Assembly: GCA_047967505.1 (NCBI GenBank) | Contig: CM106540.1 | DNA: 64,000 bases | From: Dipteris shenzhenensis | Taxonomy: Eukaryota; Polypodiophyta; Polypodiopsida; Gleicheniales | Direction: 5' to 3' (one strand) | Shown: in pieces, positions 25,734-38,617 of the stretch | Layout of the letters: each line of letters opens with the position of its first letter | Numbering within the stretch: position 1 is the first letter of the stretch | Notes under the pieces: model-generated | What the model saw: the letters and a program-made list of their open reading frames with translations, nothing else | Told to the model about the DNA's origin: nothing | Databases searched by the model: none | Made by a program: the position numbers and the translations under genes

Positions 25734-26555
25734 ATGTCTGAGAATCTGTCTACCATTGTCAGTGAGAAGCTTGACAAGAACAACTTCCAAGCATGGAAGT
25801 TCAGGATGATAAACTTCCTTATGGGAAAGGGAGTTTGGGATTACATCAGTGGTGAAACTGCAGAACCAGTTTTGGGTGCTGCTCCCACTCCTGCTGAATT
25901 GAAGGCCTTTAAAGAATGGCATGAAAAAGCCAGAAAATGCCTGTATTGGCTGTCTGTTAGCATTTCAGATTCTATGATTGTGCATATACAGGATGTAGAG
26001 ACGCCTAAGGAGGCATGGGATACATTGGTGAAGCTGTATAGCACAAATACCAAAGCACGAAAGATGCAGCTAAAGCAGGAGTTGCACAATGTGCAAAGGA
26101 AAAATCTGAATATAAATGAGTATTCCTTGAAGGTGAAAGGCCTTGCAGATTCTCTTGCCTCCATTGGAGCACCTGTTGATGATGAGGACTTAGTGTCCGT
26201 GACCTTGAATGGTCTTGGGAAAGATTATGCACAGTTTCGGACATCCATTGGAGTCCGTGAAACATTTCCTGATTTTCAGGAACTTATTGCTCTCTTGCTG
26301 AGTGAAGAGTAAAGGAATGGTGGTTCAGCCACCTCAACTTCTCAAGAGACTGCTTTCTACTCGAATACAGGTAGAGGCAGAGGTAGAGGAAGAGGCAGGA
26401 AAACCAGTCCTATGGAGGAGGACGTGGTAGTTCTAGAGGCAGAGGGAGCCAAAGAGGCCGTGGTTCATGGCAAAGGAACCAGCAAGTAAATAGCAGCACA
26501 GAATGCTATTATTGTGGAAAGCCTGGACACAAGGAGAATACATGCTATAAAAAAC
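25734..26555 (+). pseudogene. gag: E3 gag, broken
   Basis: The start is the ATG at 25,734 (MSENLSTIVSEKLDKNNFQ), chosen because it gives the usual short Gag N-terminus before the conserved FQAWKFRMINFLMGKG. Next come KAFKEWHEKARKCLYWLSV, TPKEAWDTLVKLYSTNT and KDYAQFRTSIGVRE. An in-frame TAA at 26,310-26,312 stops translation after about 192 codons, where relatives have glutamine (CAA to TAA). Beyond it a Gly/Arg-rich tract changes frame near 26,395. The zinc knuckle CYYCGKPGHKENTC at ~26,503-26,544 is a complete CCHC, the best preserved of this family here. Confidence 0.92.
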
Positions 26556-26928
26556 AGAATGACATCAAAAGTGGGAAGTTGCAACAAAGCAACTATGCAT
26601 CATCAAGTGGGCATGGTGATGATAGAAATGAGCACCTTTTTGTGATGCAGCATATGGTTAACTCCATGTCAGGAGATGCTGCAGCTTGCAATGATGTTTG
26701 GTATGTTGATTCAGGTGCCTCTAACCACATGACCAGTCATGGTGAGTGGTTTCATGATGTTAGAAATTTGGATAAGCCAGGTTATGTTGAAACAGGTGAT
26801 GATACTGCGCACCCAATTACGCAGGTTGGTAAAGTGCCATTGGCTATGCAGGATGGCAAAACGAAGTACTTGGCAGATGTACTTCATGTTCCAAAAATCA
26901 CTAAGAACCTGGTTTCACAGTTGGCCAG
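26556..26928 (+). pseudogene. pol: E3 protease segment of pol
   Basis: Aspartic protease with intact DVWYVDSGASNHMTSH, then ETGDDTAHPITQVGKVPLAM and KYLADVLHVPKITKNLVS. Just after this, near 26,918, an apparent two-base gain (CACA where relatives have CA) throws the reading out of frame before the pre-integrase domain. The active site is preserved. Confidence 0.9.
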
Positions 26929-28189
26929 ATGGTTGAGCAAGGTCTGCAGGTTAGATTTAATCCTGATGGATGCTTTGTTGAAGACTTGAAAAATAAGTGC
27001 CGCTTGGTTGCGAAAGGCAACAAAAATGGCAGAATGTTCACATTGGATGTTGATATGCCTGAGGTGAAAGCTGCTATGTTTGTGCATGGGAGAGGTGTCA
27101 TTGCAGATATTGAGATATGGCACAAGCGCATTGGGCACGTGAATATACAAAGGCTGAAATCTATGCAAACGAAAAACATTGTTGCAGGTTTGCCTAAATT
27201 CAGAGTTGAGGGAATGCAAAAGGTATGTGAAGAATGCCAAATGGGTAAGCAGGCCAGACATGCATTTCCCAAAAATGCTAAGGTGAGCAGAAGACCTTTG
27301 GAAGTGATCCATTCAGATGTTTGGACAACCAAAGCTGCTTCTATTGGTGGATGCCATTATTATGTGACGTTTATTGATGACTACACTAGGAAGGTGTGGA
27401 TTTATTTTATGAAGCACAAAAGTGAAGTGTTCAGCCATTTCAAGGCTTTTAAGGCCAGTGGTTGAAAAAGAGAAAGGTGTGCATATTAAAGTGCTAAGAT
27501 CTGATGGAGGGGGAGAGTACTTTTCAGAAGAATTTTGTGAATATCTGAAAGAACAGGGAATTCAAAGGAAGTACTCATGCAGGTCTACCCCTCAGCAGAA
27601 TGGGGTTACAGAAAGGAAGAACAGGCATATTGCAGAAGTAGGACGGGCGATCCTAAATGAGAAAAACATGCCTGATTATTTTTGGGCTGAAGCAGTAGCA
27701 ACTGCTGTTTATATTATGAACAGAACCCCCACTGCAGCTGTCCATGGCATGACGCCTGAAGAAATGTATACAGGCCAAAAACCAGATATTTCTCACTTGA
27801 AGGTATTTGGTTGCATAGCTTATGTTCATGTTCCTGATGAGAAGAGAACAAAGCTGGATCCAAAGGTAGAAAAATGCATCTTTATTGGATATGCTCAGCA
27901 CCAGAAAGGGTATCGCTGTTATAACCCTTCCACCCGCAAAATGCAAGTGAGCAGAGATGTTGTTTTTGATGAAATGAGCAGCTGGTTTGCACCAACTGTT
28001 ATGGTAGGAGATGCAGATGCAGGAAATGGGAATGCTGCAATAAATCCAGAGCAGCAATCTCAAGCCTTGAGTGGACCCAGAGAGTCCTCTACTAGTGGAT
28101 CTAATGCATGGACAGGGAGATTGAGATCTAGTGAATCGTCACATGGCAGTCCTGATAGTGTTGTGCAGGTATCACATAAGGGAAAATAA
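26929..28189 (+). pseudogene. pol: E3 integrase segment of pol
   Basis: The pre-integrase zinc domain (IWHKRIGHVNIQRLKSMQ, then CEEC) and DDE core are in two overlapping frames. The first holds HSDVWTTKAASIGGCHYYV and FIDDYTRKVWIYF. A one-base gain near 27,459 shifts to the second, with KVLRSDGGGEYFSEEF, TPQQNGVTERKNRHIAEV, FWAEAVATAVYIMNRTP and LKVFGCIAYVHVPDEKR. All three catalytic acidic residues are present. The C-terminal tail ends at a TAA at 28,187-28,189. Confidence 0.92.
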
Positions 28190-28437
28190 AAAGTGGACCA
28201 TGCTCTAGTGTTTGATGTGTCTGCTGGTAGCTCTCATGTTGATGGAGAGTCAAGTGGCTCTGAAATGAGCCTGATGAGGAACTTGGGATTCCTTCTGTTG
28301 TTACACCTGGTGCAAGGAAAAGCAGGCATGATTTAAAGACTCCTGCAACTGATCCAGTTGTACGAAGGTCCACTCGTATTAAGTATCCAGTTGACAGGCT
28401 GAGATATGATGGGTATACAGCACATCACTATGCTTAT
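28190..28437 (+). pseudogene. E3 integrase-RT linker, frame-broken
   Basis: Low-complexity linker reading VDHALVFDVSAGSSHVDGE after the stop, then a frame change near 28,265 into RRSTRIKYPVDRLRYDGYT, the conserved lead-in to reverse transcriptase. No domain of its own. Confidence 0.75.
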
Positions 28438-30047
28438 ATGGTCAAGGTTCTAGAGGAGCCAGAGCCCACATGTTTTGAGGATGCAGCAGGGCATAAAAAT
28501 TGGGAAGCAGCTATGGATGAAGAGATGGCTGCCTTGGATGCAAACCACACTTGGGATTTGATGCCTTTGCCTCATGATAAGAAGGCTATTGGCTGCAAGT
28601 GGGTTTACAAAGTAAGCACAATGCTGATGGGTCTGTCAGCAGGTACAAGGCAAGATTGGTTGCCAAAGGTTTTGCGCAGACATATGGCATTGACTATGAG
28701 GAAACTTTCAGCCCAGTTGCAAGGATGGCAACTGTGAGAGCAGTAATTGCTATGGCTGCTGCAAAGGGATGGTCTTTGCATCAGATGGATGTGAAAAATG
28801 CCTTCTTGCATGGTGATTTGTAGGAAGAGGTTTATATGATGCAGCCAGAAGGTTATGAGGATAATTCACACCCCGATTTTGTATGCAGGTTGCGCAAAGC
28901 CTTGTATGGCTTAAAACAGGCGCCGAGGGCATGGTCAGACAAGATAGGGCAATATCTTGTCACTATTGGATTTCAGATTTCCAATTCAGATTTTTCACTC
29001 TATGTGAAAAGGACAAACAGAGGGATTGTGCTTATAGTCATCTATGTTGATGACTTGATTATTACAGGTGATAGTGATGCAGACATTAATGAAGTGAAGC
29101 TACTGTTGAAGCAGAAATTTGAGATGAAGGATTTGGGAGAGCTGCGTTACTTCTTGGGCATTGAGGTTATTAGATCCCCGAGTGGGATATGGCTGTTGCA
29201 AAGGCAATACGGTTTGGACATGCTGTCCAAATATGGGATGACAGGCTGTAAGCCTATCTTTGTTCCATTGGAACAGAATGTGAAGCTCAATGCAGAGACA
29301 GGTGAGCTTCTTGAAGATATTACTATGTACAGGCGCATAGTAGGTAGCTTGATTTACATGACTATAACCAGACCAGATTTGAGCTATGCTGTGGGGCTGG
29401 TGAGTCAGTTTATGCAGGCACCGAGGAAGCCACATTTGGATGCGGCTAGGTGCATACTGCGGTATGTGAAGTCCACATTGCATTATGGACTGTTTTATGA
29501 AGCTGGGTGTGCATTACAGGTACATGGATACACAGATGCTGACTGGGCTGGTAGTGTCTCAGACAGGAGATCTACTAGTGGTTTTATGTTTTCCCTTGGG
29601 AGTGGTGCCATTAGTTGGAGCAGCAAGAAGCAGCCAACAGTTGCCTTGTCGAGCACAGAGGCTGAGTACAGGGGTGCAGCAATGGCTGCATGTGAGGTAG
29701 CTTGGTTACGGAAGCTACTTGCAGATATGGGACAGTCAGTTCATGCAGCAGTTGTCATTCATTGTGACAACATTAGCAGCATCATGCTTGCTAATAACCC
29801 AGTTTATCATGCTAGAATGAAGCACATTGAGGTGCATTATCACTTTGTGAGAGAGAAGGTTCTAGCTGGTGAGATTGATCTTGTCTATGTCAGCACTGAG
29901 GAGCAGGTGGCTGATATTTTTACGAAGGCATTGGGTACCGAGAAGCTTCGCAGATTTAGGAGCTTGCTTGGTGTACGTGAGATGGATTTGAGCTTGAGGG
30001 GGAGTGTTGAGATATCAAGCTCTACCCCCGATATATCTCCTGGATGA
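28438..30047 (+). pseudogene. pol: E3 reverse transcriptase and RNase H
   Basis: RT opens with KNWEAAMDEEMAALDANHTW and [10 protein letters not shown], loses one base near 28,613, continues [20 protein letters not shown] and [14 protein letters not shown], and meets a TAG at 28,821-28,823 where relatives have glutamine. From 28,836 a 403-codon frame is open. It carries LRKALYGLKQAPRAW, the catalytic IYVDDLIIT (YVDD), and RNase H with YTDADWAGSVSDRRSTSGF, ALSSTEAEYRGAA, HCDNISSIMLANNPVYHAR and VADIFTKALGTEKL. The last ~15 codons run into the 3' LTR. This is the longest open frame in the window, but without its N-terminal part it is not a working RT. Confidence 0.95.
29989..30004 (+). other. 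E3 polypurine tract
   Basis: Purine-rich GAGCTTGAGGGGGAG directly before the 3' LTR, where plus-strand DNA priming is expected. Confidence 0.75.
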
Positions 30048-30302
30048 CTATCATTTATGTCTCCGCCTATGTTAGTTGTACTCGTGGTGTAGTTAGACTA
30101 CCACGTATGTTTTTGGTTTGGGTTCACATATGAACCACGTATTCTAGGTTTTGACATATAGGGTATTTCCCTCTTCTATTGTATCGTTGTTGTGTGCAAA
30201 AGTGAAGAAAGGCTTCACCCTCCAACCTTGTGTCCTCTCTCTTTTGTGTGTTGTGAAGAAAGCTAAACTTGAGTCTACTATCTCTCTCCCTCATTCTTTA
30301 CA
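30005..30302 (+). repeat. E3 3' LTR (298 bp)
   Basis: Same ends and length as the 5' LTR. It is followed directly by TGGGACTCAAGC, the interrupted satellite monomer. Confidence 0.96.
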
Positions 30303-33300
30303 TGGGACTCAAGCATTACAAGAACATGGAAACCATAAGATTTAGGACCTCTGCAAATTTGAGCATGATTGGACACATGGACAAGCAAATCGCAATGGCC
30401 CATTCACTATTTTGCTCCTTCAGTGATGCAACGAGGTGCATAGGGTGAAAATGGGCCCTCTGACCGCGGTATGCCCACATCCGCATTGTATGGGACTCAA
30501 ACTTTGCAAGAGCATGTAAACCATTGGTTTTAGGACCTGTGCAAATTTTGAGCCGGATCAGACACATGGACCTACAAATCCTAATGGCCCATTCGTTATT
30601 TTGCTCCTTCACTCATCCAACGAGGTGCATAGAGTGAAAATGGGCCCTCTGACCTTGCCATACCCACATCCGATGTCGAATGGGACTCAAACCTTGCAAG
30701 AATATGGAAACCATAGGGTTTATAACCCTTGCAAATTTTGAGCATGATTGGACACATGGACAGGAAAATCCCAATGGGCTATTTGTTATTTTACTCATTC
30801 ACTAATACAAGAGGTACATAGGGTGAAAATGGGCCCTCTGACTTCGTTGTGCCCACATTCGGTGTCAGACGGGACTCAAACTTTCCAAGAGGATGGAAAG
30901 CTGAGCCCACCTCCGATGGAACTCAAACTTTGCAAGAACATGAGAACCGTAGGGTTTAGGACCTCTGTAAATTTTGAGTGCAAGTGGACACATGGGCAAG
31001 CAAATCTTAATGGCCCATTCCTTATTTTGCTCCTTCACTGATGCAACAAGGTGGATAAGGTGAAAATATGCCCTCTAACCACAACGTGCCTACATCTAGT
31101 GTCGAATAAGACTCAAACTTTCTAAGAGGATGGAAACCATTGGGTTTAGGACCTGTGCAAATTTTTAGCCCAGATCAGACACATGGACATGCAAATCCTA
31201 ATGACCCTTTTCATATTTCACTCCAATGATGCAATGAGGTGCATAGGGTGAAAATGGGCTACTGACCTCGTTGTGCCCACCTCCAATGTCGGATGGGACT
31301 CAAACTTTGCAATAGAATGTAAACTATTGGGTTTAGGACCTGTGCAAATTTTCAGCCCGATCGGCAGATCTGCAAATCCTAATGACCCATTCCTTATTTT
31401 GCTCCTTCACTGATGAAACGATGAGTGTAGAGTGAAAATGGTCCTCTGACCTCGCCGTGCTAACATCTGGTGTTGCATGGGGCTCAAACTTTGCAAGAGC
31501 ATGTAAACCATTTGGTTTAGGATCTGTGCAAATTTTGAGCCTGATTGGACACATGGACTTGCAAATCCTAATGACCGATTTGTTATTTTCCTCCATTGAT
31601 GCAACAAGGCGCATATGGTGAAAATGGGACCTCTGACCTCCCTGTGCCCACATCCGGTGTCAAATGGGACTCAAACTTTGCAAGAACATGGAAACCATAG
31701 GGTTTAGGACTTCTATAAATTTTGAGCATAATTGGACACATGGACAAACAAATCCCAATGGCCCATTCCTTATTTTGCTCCTTTAGTGATGCAAGGAGGT
31801 GCATAGGGTGAAAATGGGCCCTCTAACCTCGATGTGCCCACATTTGGTGTTGGATGGGACTCAAACTTTGCAAGAGCATGTAAACCATTGGGTTTAGGAC
31901 CTGTGATAATTTTAAGCACAATTAGACACATGGACATGCAAATCCCAATTACCCATTCCTTATTTTGCTCCTTCACTGATGCAACAAGGTGCATAGAGTG
32001 AAAATGGACACTCTGACCTCATCGTACCCACATCCGGTGTCTCAAACTCTACAAGAGCTTGGAAACCAAAGGAATTATAATTTATGTAATATTTGAGCCC
32101 AATCGGACACATGGATATGCAAATCCCAATGACCCATTCCTTATTTTTCTCCTTCACTGATGCAATGAGGTGCATAGTGTGAAAATAAGCCCTCTAACCT
32201 CATCCTGCCCACATCCGGTGTCGGATGGGACTCAAACATTGCAAGAGCATGGAAACCATAGGTTTTAGGACGTGTAAAAATTTTGAGCAGAATCGAACAC
32301 ATGGACATGCAAATCCCAATGACCCATTCCTTATTTTGCTCCTTCACTGATGCAATAAGCTACATAGGGTGAAAATGGGGATGCTAACCTCGTCATGCCC
32401 ACATCTGGTGTCGAATGGGACTCAGACTTTGCAAGAAATGGAAACCATAAGGTTTAGGACCTTTGAAAATTTTGAGCGCGATTGGAAACATGGACAAGCA
32501 AATCCCAATGACCCATTCCTTATTTTGCTCGTTCACTGATGAAACGAGGTGCATAGGGCAAAAATGGGCCCTCTGACCTTGCCATGCCCACATCTGGTGT
32601 CACATGGACTCAAAATTTGCAAGAGAATGTAAACCATTAGGTTTACCACATATGAAAATTTTGATGCCGATTGGACACATGGACATGAAAATCCCAATGA
32701 CCCATTCCATATTTTGCTCCTTCATAGATGCAACAAGGTGCATAGTGTGAAAATGGGCACTCTGACCTTGTCCTGCCGACATTCGGTGTCGGATGGGACT
32801 CAAACATTGCAAGAGCATGGAAACCATAGGGTTGAAGACCTGTGCAAATTTTGAGCTGAATCGAACACATGCACATGCCAATCCCAATCACCCATTCCTT
32901 ATTTTCCTCCTTCACTGATGCAACAAGGTGCATAGGATGAAAATGGGCCTGCTAACCTCGCCGTGCCCACATCTGGTGTTGGATAAGACTCAAACTTTGC
33001 AAGAGCATGGAAATCATTAGGTTTAGGATGTGTACAAATTTTGAGCCTGATCGGACACATGGACCGGCAAATCTTAATGACCTATTCATTATTTTGCTCC
33101 TTTAGTGATGCAACAAGGAGCATAGAGTGAAAATGGACCCTCTGACCTCGTCATGCCCACATCTGGGACTCAAACTCTGCAAGAGCATGTAAACAATTGG
33201 GTTTAGGAGCAGTGCAAATTTAGAGCCCGATTAGACACATGGATCTGCAAATCCTAATGACGCATTCCTTATTTTGCTCCTTCATTGATGCAATGAGGAG

Positions 33301-36300
33301 CATAGAGTGAAAATGGGCCCTCTGACCTCATCATGCCTAGATTCAGTGTCGGATGGGACTCAAACTTTGCAAGATCATGTCAACCATTGAGTTTAGGACT
33401 TGTGCAAATTTTGAGCTCGATCGGACACATGGACCTACAAATGCTAATGACCGATTAATTATTTTGCTCCTTCACTGATGCAACGAGGCGCAGACGGTGA
33501 AAATGGACCTCTAACCTCGTCGTGCCCACATCCGGTGTCGAATGGGACTAAAACTTTGCAAGAGCATGTAAACCATTGGGTTTAGGACCTGTGATAATGT
33601 TAAGCACAATCGGACACATGGACATGCAAATCCCAATTACCATTCCTTATTTTGCTCCTTCACTAATGCAATGAGGTGCATATGGTGAAAATCGTCCCTC
33701 TGACCTCTCCGTGCCCACATCTAGTGTCACAAATCCCAGTGACCCATTCCTTATTTTGCCCCTTCACTGATGCAATGAGGTGCATAGTGTGAAAATGGGC
33801 CCTCTAACCTCGTCCTGCCCACATCCAGACTCAAACATTGCAAGACCATGGAAACCATAGGGTTTAGGAGGTGTGCAAATTTTGAGCCCAATCGAACACA
33901 TGGATGTGCAAATCACAATGACCCATTCCTTATTTTGCTCCTTCAGTGATGACACAAGGTGCATAGGGTGAAAATGGGCCTCCCCACATCCGGTGTTGGA
34001 ACTTTGCAAGAGCATGTAAACCATTGTAGTTAGGACATGTGTAAATTTTCAGCCCGATCGGACACATGGACTGGCATATCCTAATGACCCATTTGTTATT
34101 TTGCTCTTTCACTGATGCAACAAGGTTGATAGGGTGAAAATGGGCCCTCTAACCTCTTCGTGCCTACATTCGGTGTCGATTGGGACTCAAACTTTGCAAG
34201 AACATGGAAACCATAGGTTTTAGGACCTCTGCAAATTTTGAGCATGATTGGACACATGGACAAGTAAATCCCAATGGCCCATTCCTTAGTTTACTCCTTT
34301 AGTGATGTAATGAGGTTCATAGGGTGAAAATGGGCCCTCTGACCTCAGCATGCCCACATCTAGTGTCGAATGGGACTCAGACTTTGCAAGAGCATGTAAA
34401 CCTTTGGGTTTAGGATGTGTGCAAATTTTGAGCCCAATCGGACACATGGAGCTAGAAATCCTAATGACCCATTTGTTATTTTGCTCTTTAATTGATCCAA
34501 CAAGGTGCATAGAGTGAAAATGGGCCCTCTGACCTTGTCGTGCCCACATCTGAAGACTCAAATTGTGCAAGAACATGGAAACCATAGGGTTTTGGACCTT
34601 TGCAAATTTTGAGCACGATTGGAAACATGGACAAGAAAATCCCAATGGCCCATTCCTTATTTTGCTCCTTCACTAATGCAACGAGGTGCATAGGGTGAAA
34701 ATGGGCTCTCTGATGTCATTGTGCATACATCCGGTGTTGGATGGGACTCAAACTTTCCAAGAGGAGGGAAAGCCAAGCCCACATTCAGGTTTAGGACCTG
34801 TGCAAATTTTGAGCCTGATCGGACACATGGAGATCCAAATCCTAATGACCCATTCCATATTTTGCTCCTTTACTGATGCAACGAGGTGCATAGAGTGAAA
34901 ATGGACCCTCTCACCTCGCCGTGCCCACATTGAGTGTCAGATGGGATTCAAACTCTGTAAGAGCATGGAAACCATAGGGTTTAGGATCTTTGCAAATTTT
35001 GATCCCAATCAGACACATGGACATGCAATCCCAATGACCCATTCCTTATTTTGCTCCTTCATTAATGCATTGAGGTGCATAGTGTGAAAATGGGACCTTT
35101 GACCTTGCTGTGACCACATCTGGTGTCAAATGGGACTCAAACTTTCCAAGAGAATGTAAACCATTGGGTTTACGACCTATGCAAATTTTGAGCCTGATTG
35201 GACACATGGACATGAAAATCCTAATGACCCATTCCATATTTTGCTCCTTCTCAGATGCAACCAGGTGCATAGGGTGAAAATGGGCCCTCTAACCTCGTCT
35301 TGCCCACATCCGGTTTGGATGGGACTCAAACATTGCAAGAGCATGGAAACAATAGCATGTAGGACATGTGCTAATTTTGAGCAATCGAACACATGACCGT
35401 GCTCACATCCGGTGTTGGATGGTACTCAAACTTTGCAAGAGCATGTACATTATTGCATTTAGGACGTGCGAATTTTGAGCCTGATCGAACACATGGAGCT
35501 GCAAATCCTAATGAGCCATTCGTTATTTTGCTCCTTCACTAATGCAACGAGGTGCATAGGGTGAAAATGGGCCCTCTGATCTCGCCTTGCCCACATCTGG
35601 TGTCGAATGGGACTCAAACTTTGGAAGAACATGGAGACCATAGGGTTTAGGACATTTGCAAATTTTGATCGTTATTCTTCGTGCCCACATCCATTGTTGG
35701 ATGGCACTCAAACTTTGCAACAAAATGGAAACCATTGGGTTTAGCACCTGTGCAAATTTTTAGCCCAATCGGACACATGGACCTACAAATCCTAATGACA
35801 CTCGTTATTTTTCTCCTTCAGTGATCCAATGAGGTGCATAGAGTGAAAACGGGCCCTCTGACATTGCCGTGCCCACATTCGGTGTCGAAAGGAACTCAAA
35901 CTTTGCAAGAACATGGAAACCGTAGGGTTTAGGACCTCTGAAAATTTTCAGCACGATGGGACACATGGACAAGCAAATCCCAATGGCCCATTCCTTATTT
36001 GGCTCCTTCACTGATGCAATGAGGTGCATAGGGTTAAAATGGGCCCTCTAATCTCGTTGTCCCTACATCCAGTGTCAGATGGGACTCAAAATTTCCAAGA
36101 GAATGGAAAGTCGAGCCTACATCCAGATTTAGGACCTATGCAAGTTTTGAGCCCATCAAACACGTGGACATGCAAATCCTAATGACCCATTCCTTATTTT
36201 GCTCCTTCACTAATGCAACGAGGTGCATAGGGTGAAAATGGGCCCTATGACCTCAGCATGCCCACATCCGGTGTCGAATGGGACTCAAACTTTATGAGAG

Positions 36301-36858
36301 CATGTAAACCATTGGATTGACCTTTGTAAATTTTGAGCCTAATTGGACACATGGACCTATAAATCCTAATGACCCATTTGTTATTTTTCTCCTTCACTCA
36401 TCCAACGAGGTGCATAGAGTGAAAATGGGCCCTCTGACCTCGCCGTGCCCACATCCGGTGTCGAATGGGACTCAAACCTTGCAAGAGCATGGAAACCATA
36501 GGGTTAAGAACCCTTGCAAAATTTGAGCGTGATTGGACACATGGACAAGCTAATCTCAATGACCCATTATTTATTTTTCTCCTTCACTGATGCAACGAGG
36601 TGCATAGGGTGAAAATGGGCCCTCTGACCTCATTGTGCCCACATCCGGTGTCGGATGGGACTCAAACTTTCCAAGAGGATGGAAAACAAAGCCCACATTT
36701 GGTGTCTAATGGAACTCAAACTTTGCAAGAACATGAAAGCCATAGGGTTTAGGACCTCTACAAATTTTGAGCATGATTGGACACATGGACAAGCAAATCC
36801 CAATGGCCCATTCCTTATTTTGCTCCTTTAGTGATGCAATGAGGTGCATAGGGTGAAT
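30303..36858 (+). repeat. 190-bp satellite array, block 5
   Basis: Plus-oriented satellite after E3; the monomer cut by E3 continues at 30,303. It includes A-E-C runs near 32,600 and 35,118, a damaged monomer at 33,730-34,010, and four copies of the recurrent short-monomer junction (near 30,890, 34,765, 36,110 and 36,680). No gene, RNA or other element seen. Confidence 0.96.
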
Positions 36859-37443
36859 TGTTAGATATCAATGCTCCACACTCGTGTAACTATGTGGCTT
36901 GATGGCTGGACGACTTTAGATAGAGTTGGCACACTACCAACTAGGCTGCATGCAAGTGCGAGAAGGCATCCCATGACTGATTGCACTAAGGGTAGATGGA
37001 GCATTTCCCGAGACAGCTCATTCTCGAGTTGCGGAGCCTGTTTGGAGTCCCAGATGATTTTGGTTGCTCTATTTTGCACCATGGTTCTATTGTGTGGTCG
37101 GTGGCTTATTTCTGACCCCCAATCGGTCGTTTTGGGTGGACTAGGTCGGTCGCCCATTTGGGTCTAACCAACTACGAGTGGTGGCTATATAAGAGCAAGC
37201 CCGTGAAGCCCATCATCATCATTGGCTACATCAACCCTGATTCCTTAGCATCCAGCGTCCATCCTCTACTTTTTCCAGCACACCATCGAAGCTTCTCACA
37301 CAGGAGCACATGGCTAGGAGGCAGCGCCATTTATTGTATCAGTTTTATAGTAATCAAATTTTTGATTCTCCATACTATCTATTTTTTTCTCTTGCATACG
37401 AGATCCTATTATCTGTTGAGCACAGACGTATTCTTTTCTTATA
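36859..37443 (+). repeat. E4 5' LTR (about 585 bp)
   Basis: Begins TGTTAGATATCAATGCTCC at the edge of the satellite and runs to the primer-binding site. The expected CA end reads TA (TTCTTATA), which could be a C-to-T change. The right boundary is set by the primer site, since no second LTR is available for comparison. Confidence 0.8.
37186..37193 (+). promoter_or_regulatory. E4 LTR TATA box
   Basis: TATATAAG in the context GGTGGCTATATAAGAGCAAG, about 330 bp into the LTR; a strong plant-type TATA box by motif. Confidence 0.65.
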
Positions 37444-37455
37444 TGGTATTAGAGC
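37444..37455 (+). other. E4 primer-binding site
   Basis: TGGTATTAGAGC, one base different from the TGGTATCAGAGC of the other elements (C to T). Confidence 0.85.
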
Positions 37456-37506
37456 TTAGACTCTAGCAAGAAGATTTGGTAGTGTGTTTCTGTTTGTGAG
37501 CAGATT

Positions 37507-38024
37507 ATGAGTTTTGGCCTAGCCGGCAAGACTGCAAATCCCACTGTTTGGTGAAAGTAGAAAGTTGGATGGCACTAACTATCCACTCTAGAAGTTCAAA
37601 ATGAAGACCATCCTAAGCACATACGAGCTTTGGGATACCACTACTATGGTGGATGTGAAGTCAGTTGTGAGACCGGATCCAACCAATGTAGGACAACAGA
37701 TAGTACCAACTGCACATGAGATTCTCGCATGGACAAGAAGAAATGCAAATGCACTGTGTTCTATTGTCTACAGTGTAAATGACTCTGTCATGGCATTAAT
37801 TCAACATGTCACCACAGCGGAGGAGGCATGAACGGTCTTGAAAAATTAGTACGAGACCACGAATCAGACGCGGATTCAGAATCTGGAGACTCAACTCACG
37901 AACAAGAAACTGTTTGAGTCTGAAATGGTAGAGAAGTTCATCACCAGGGTGAAGAATCTGCGTGATCAGATGACTGCGATTGACATCATTATCACCAGTG
38001 AGAATCTAGCACGAAGGTGCATAC
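37507..38024 (+). pseudogene. gag: E4 gag, N-terminal part, broken
   Basis: A possible ATG is at 37,507, but the conserved Gag words lie in another frame: KLDGTNYPL, a TAG where tryptophan is expected, KFKMKTILSTYELWD, ARRNANALCSIVYSVND-like residues and VMALIQHVTTAEEA. A TGA replaces the next tryptophan near 37,830 and a TAG replaces glutamine a few codons on. The reading then continues through ETQLTNKKLFESEMVEKF to 38,024, where E5 is inserted. Joining the flanks across the CATAC duplication restores a continuous Gag reading, which confirms the nesting. Confidence 0.82.
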
Positions 38025-38321
38025 TGTTGGTAAGCTAAAAGGAAAGGAAAGAGTGGACACAAACTTAGAATACTTGCATTACTTGCATTATGGAATGAAG
38101 AAGAGTGAGGTCCTTAAGTAGGCACCTCATACATGCTCACTGACATACTGATGACTTCAGAGCTCCACAATCATCTCCTCAATCTGCTCCTAGATTTTCT
38201 CAATCATCCTATGTGGCTCTCCACCACCTAACTGTGCTTGTGGGCACCTAACTGTGCCTCTAGCACTCACACATAGAAACATAAGGTGTGCCTGAGGCAT
38301 ACACCTTGAGATATCCCATCA
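38025..38321 (-). repeat. E5 3' LTR (297 bp)
   Basis: Plus-strand ends are TGTTGGTAAGCTAAAAGG and GATATCCCATCA, matching 40,377-40,672. Confidence 0.95.
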
Positions 38322-38336
38322 AACCCCCCCTCAAGG
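38322..38336 (-). other. E5 polypurine tract
   Basis: Minus-strand CCCTTGAGGGGGGGTT lies directly before the 3' LTR; the G-rich run is the likely plus-strand primer. Confidence 0.75.
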
Positions 38337-38617
38337 GAATGCCTCAGGCTATGTCAAGGATACATCTAGTCTCATAGTTTCTCATGCCATCTCATGGTGG
38401 TCAAGGATAAATCTATGGCTAGGTTCTCATGCTAGCAAGGGTTCCCACAGGTGTAAGGTAAACAAAAGGGATATAAAAAGACCTTCCAATGGTTATCTCC
38501 CCTGCATGTAATGCACACAATGTCTGCAGGATGTACCATGGAGCAAAACATACACATGGCCTACATCATAAGGTGACCAGAGGTGTTTACAAAACACACA
38601 AAACACAATAGTTTATT

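Larger units (their letters stand above)
24903..30302 (+). mobile_element. E3: full-length Ty1/copia retrotransposon
   Basis: A 5,400-bp insertion inside a satellite monomer, flanked by TGGGA on both sides (24,898-24,902 and 30,303-30,307). It has two 298-bp LTRs, a primer-binding site, a ~520-bp leader, gag, protease, integrase, reverse transcriptase and RNase H, and a polypurine tract. The LTRs differ at four sites by my count (about 1.3%), so the insertion is young. Yet the coding region carries at least three in-frame stops and about five frameshifts, so this copy cannot encode a full polyprotein. It is the intact-structure reference for the family that also gave E1, E6 and E7. Confidence 0.97.

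Noticed and set aside
36871-37466. Open frames of ~100 codons at the start of E4
   Set aside because: They lie in the LTR, on both strands, with no domain; the region is explained by the LTR with its TATA box and primer site.
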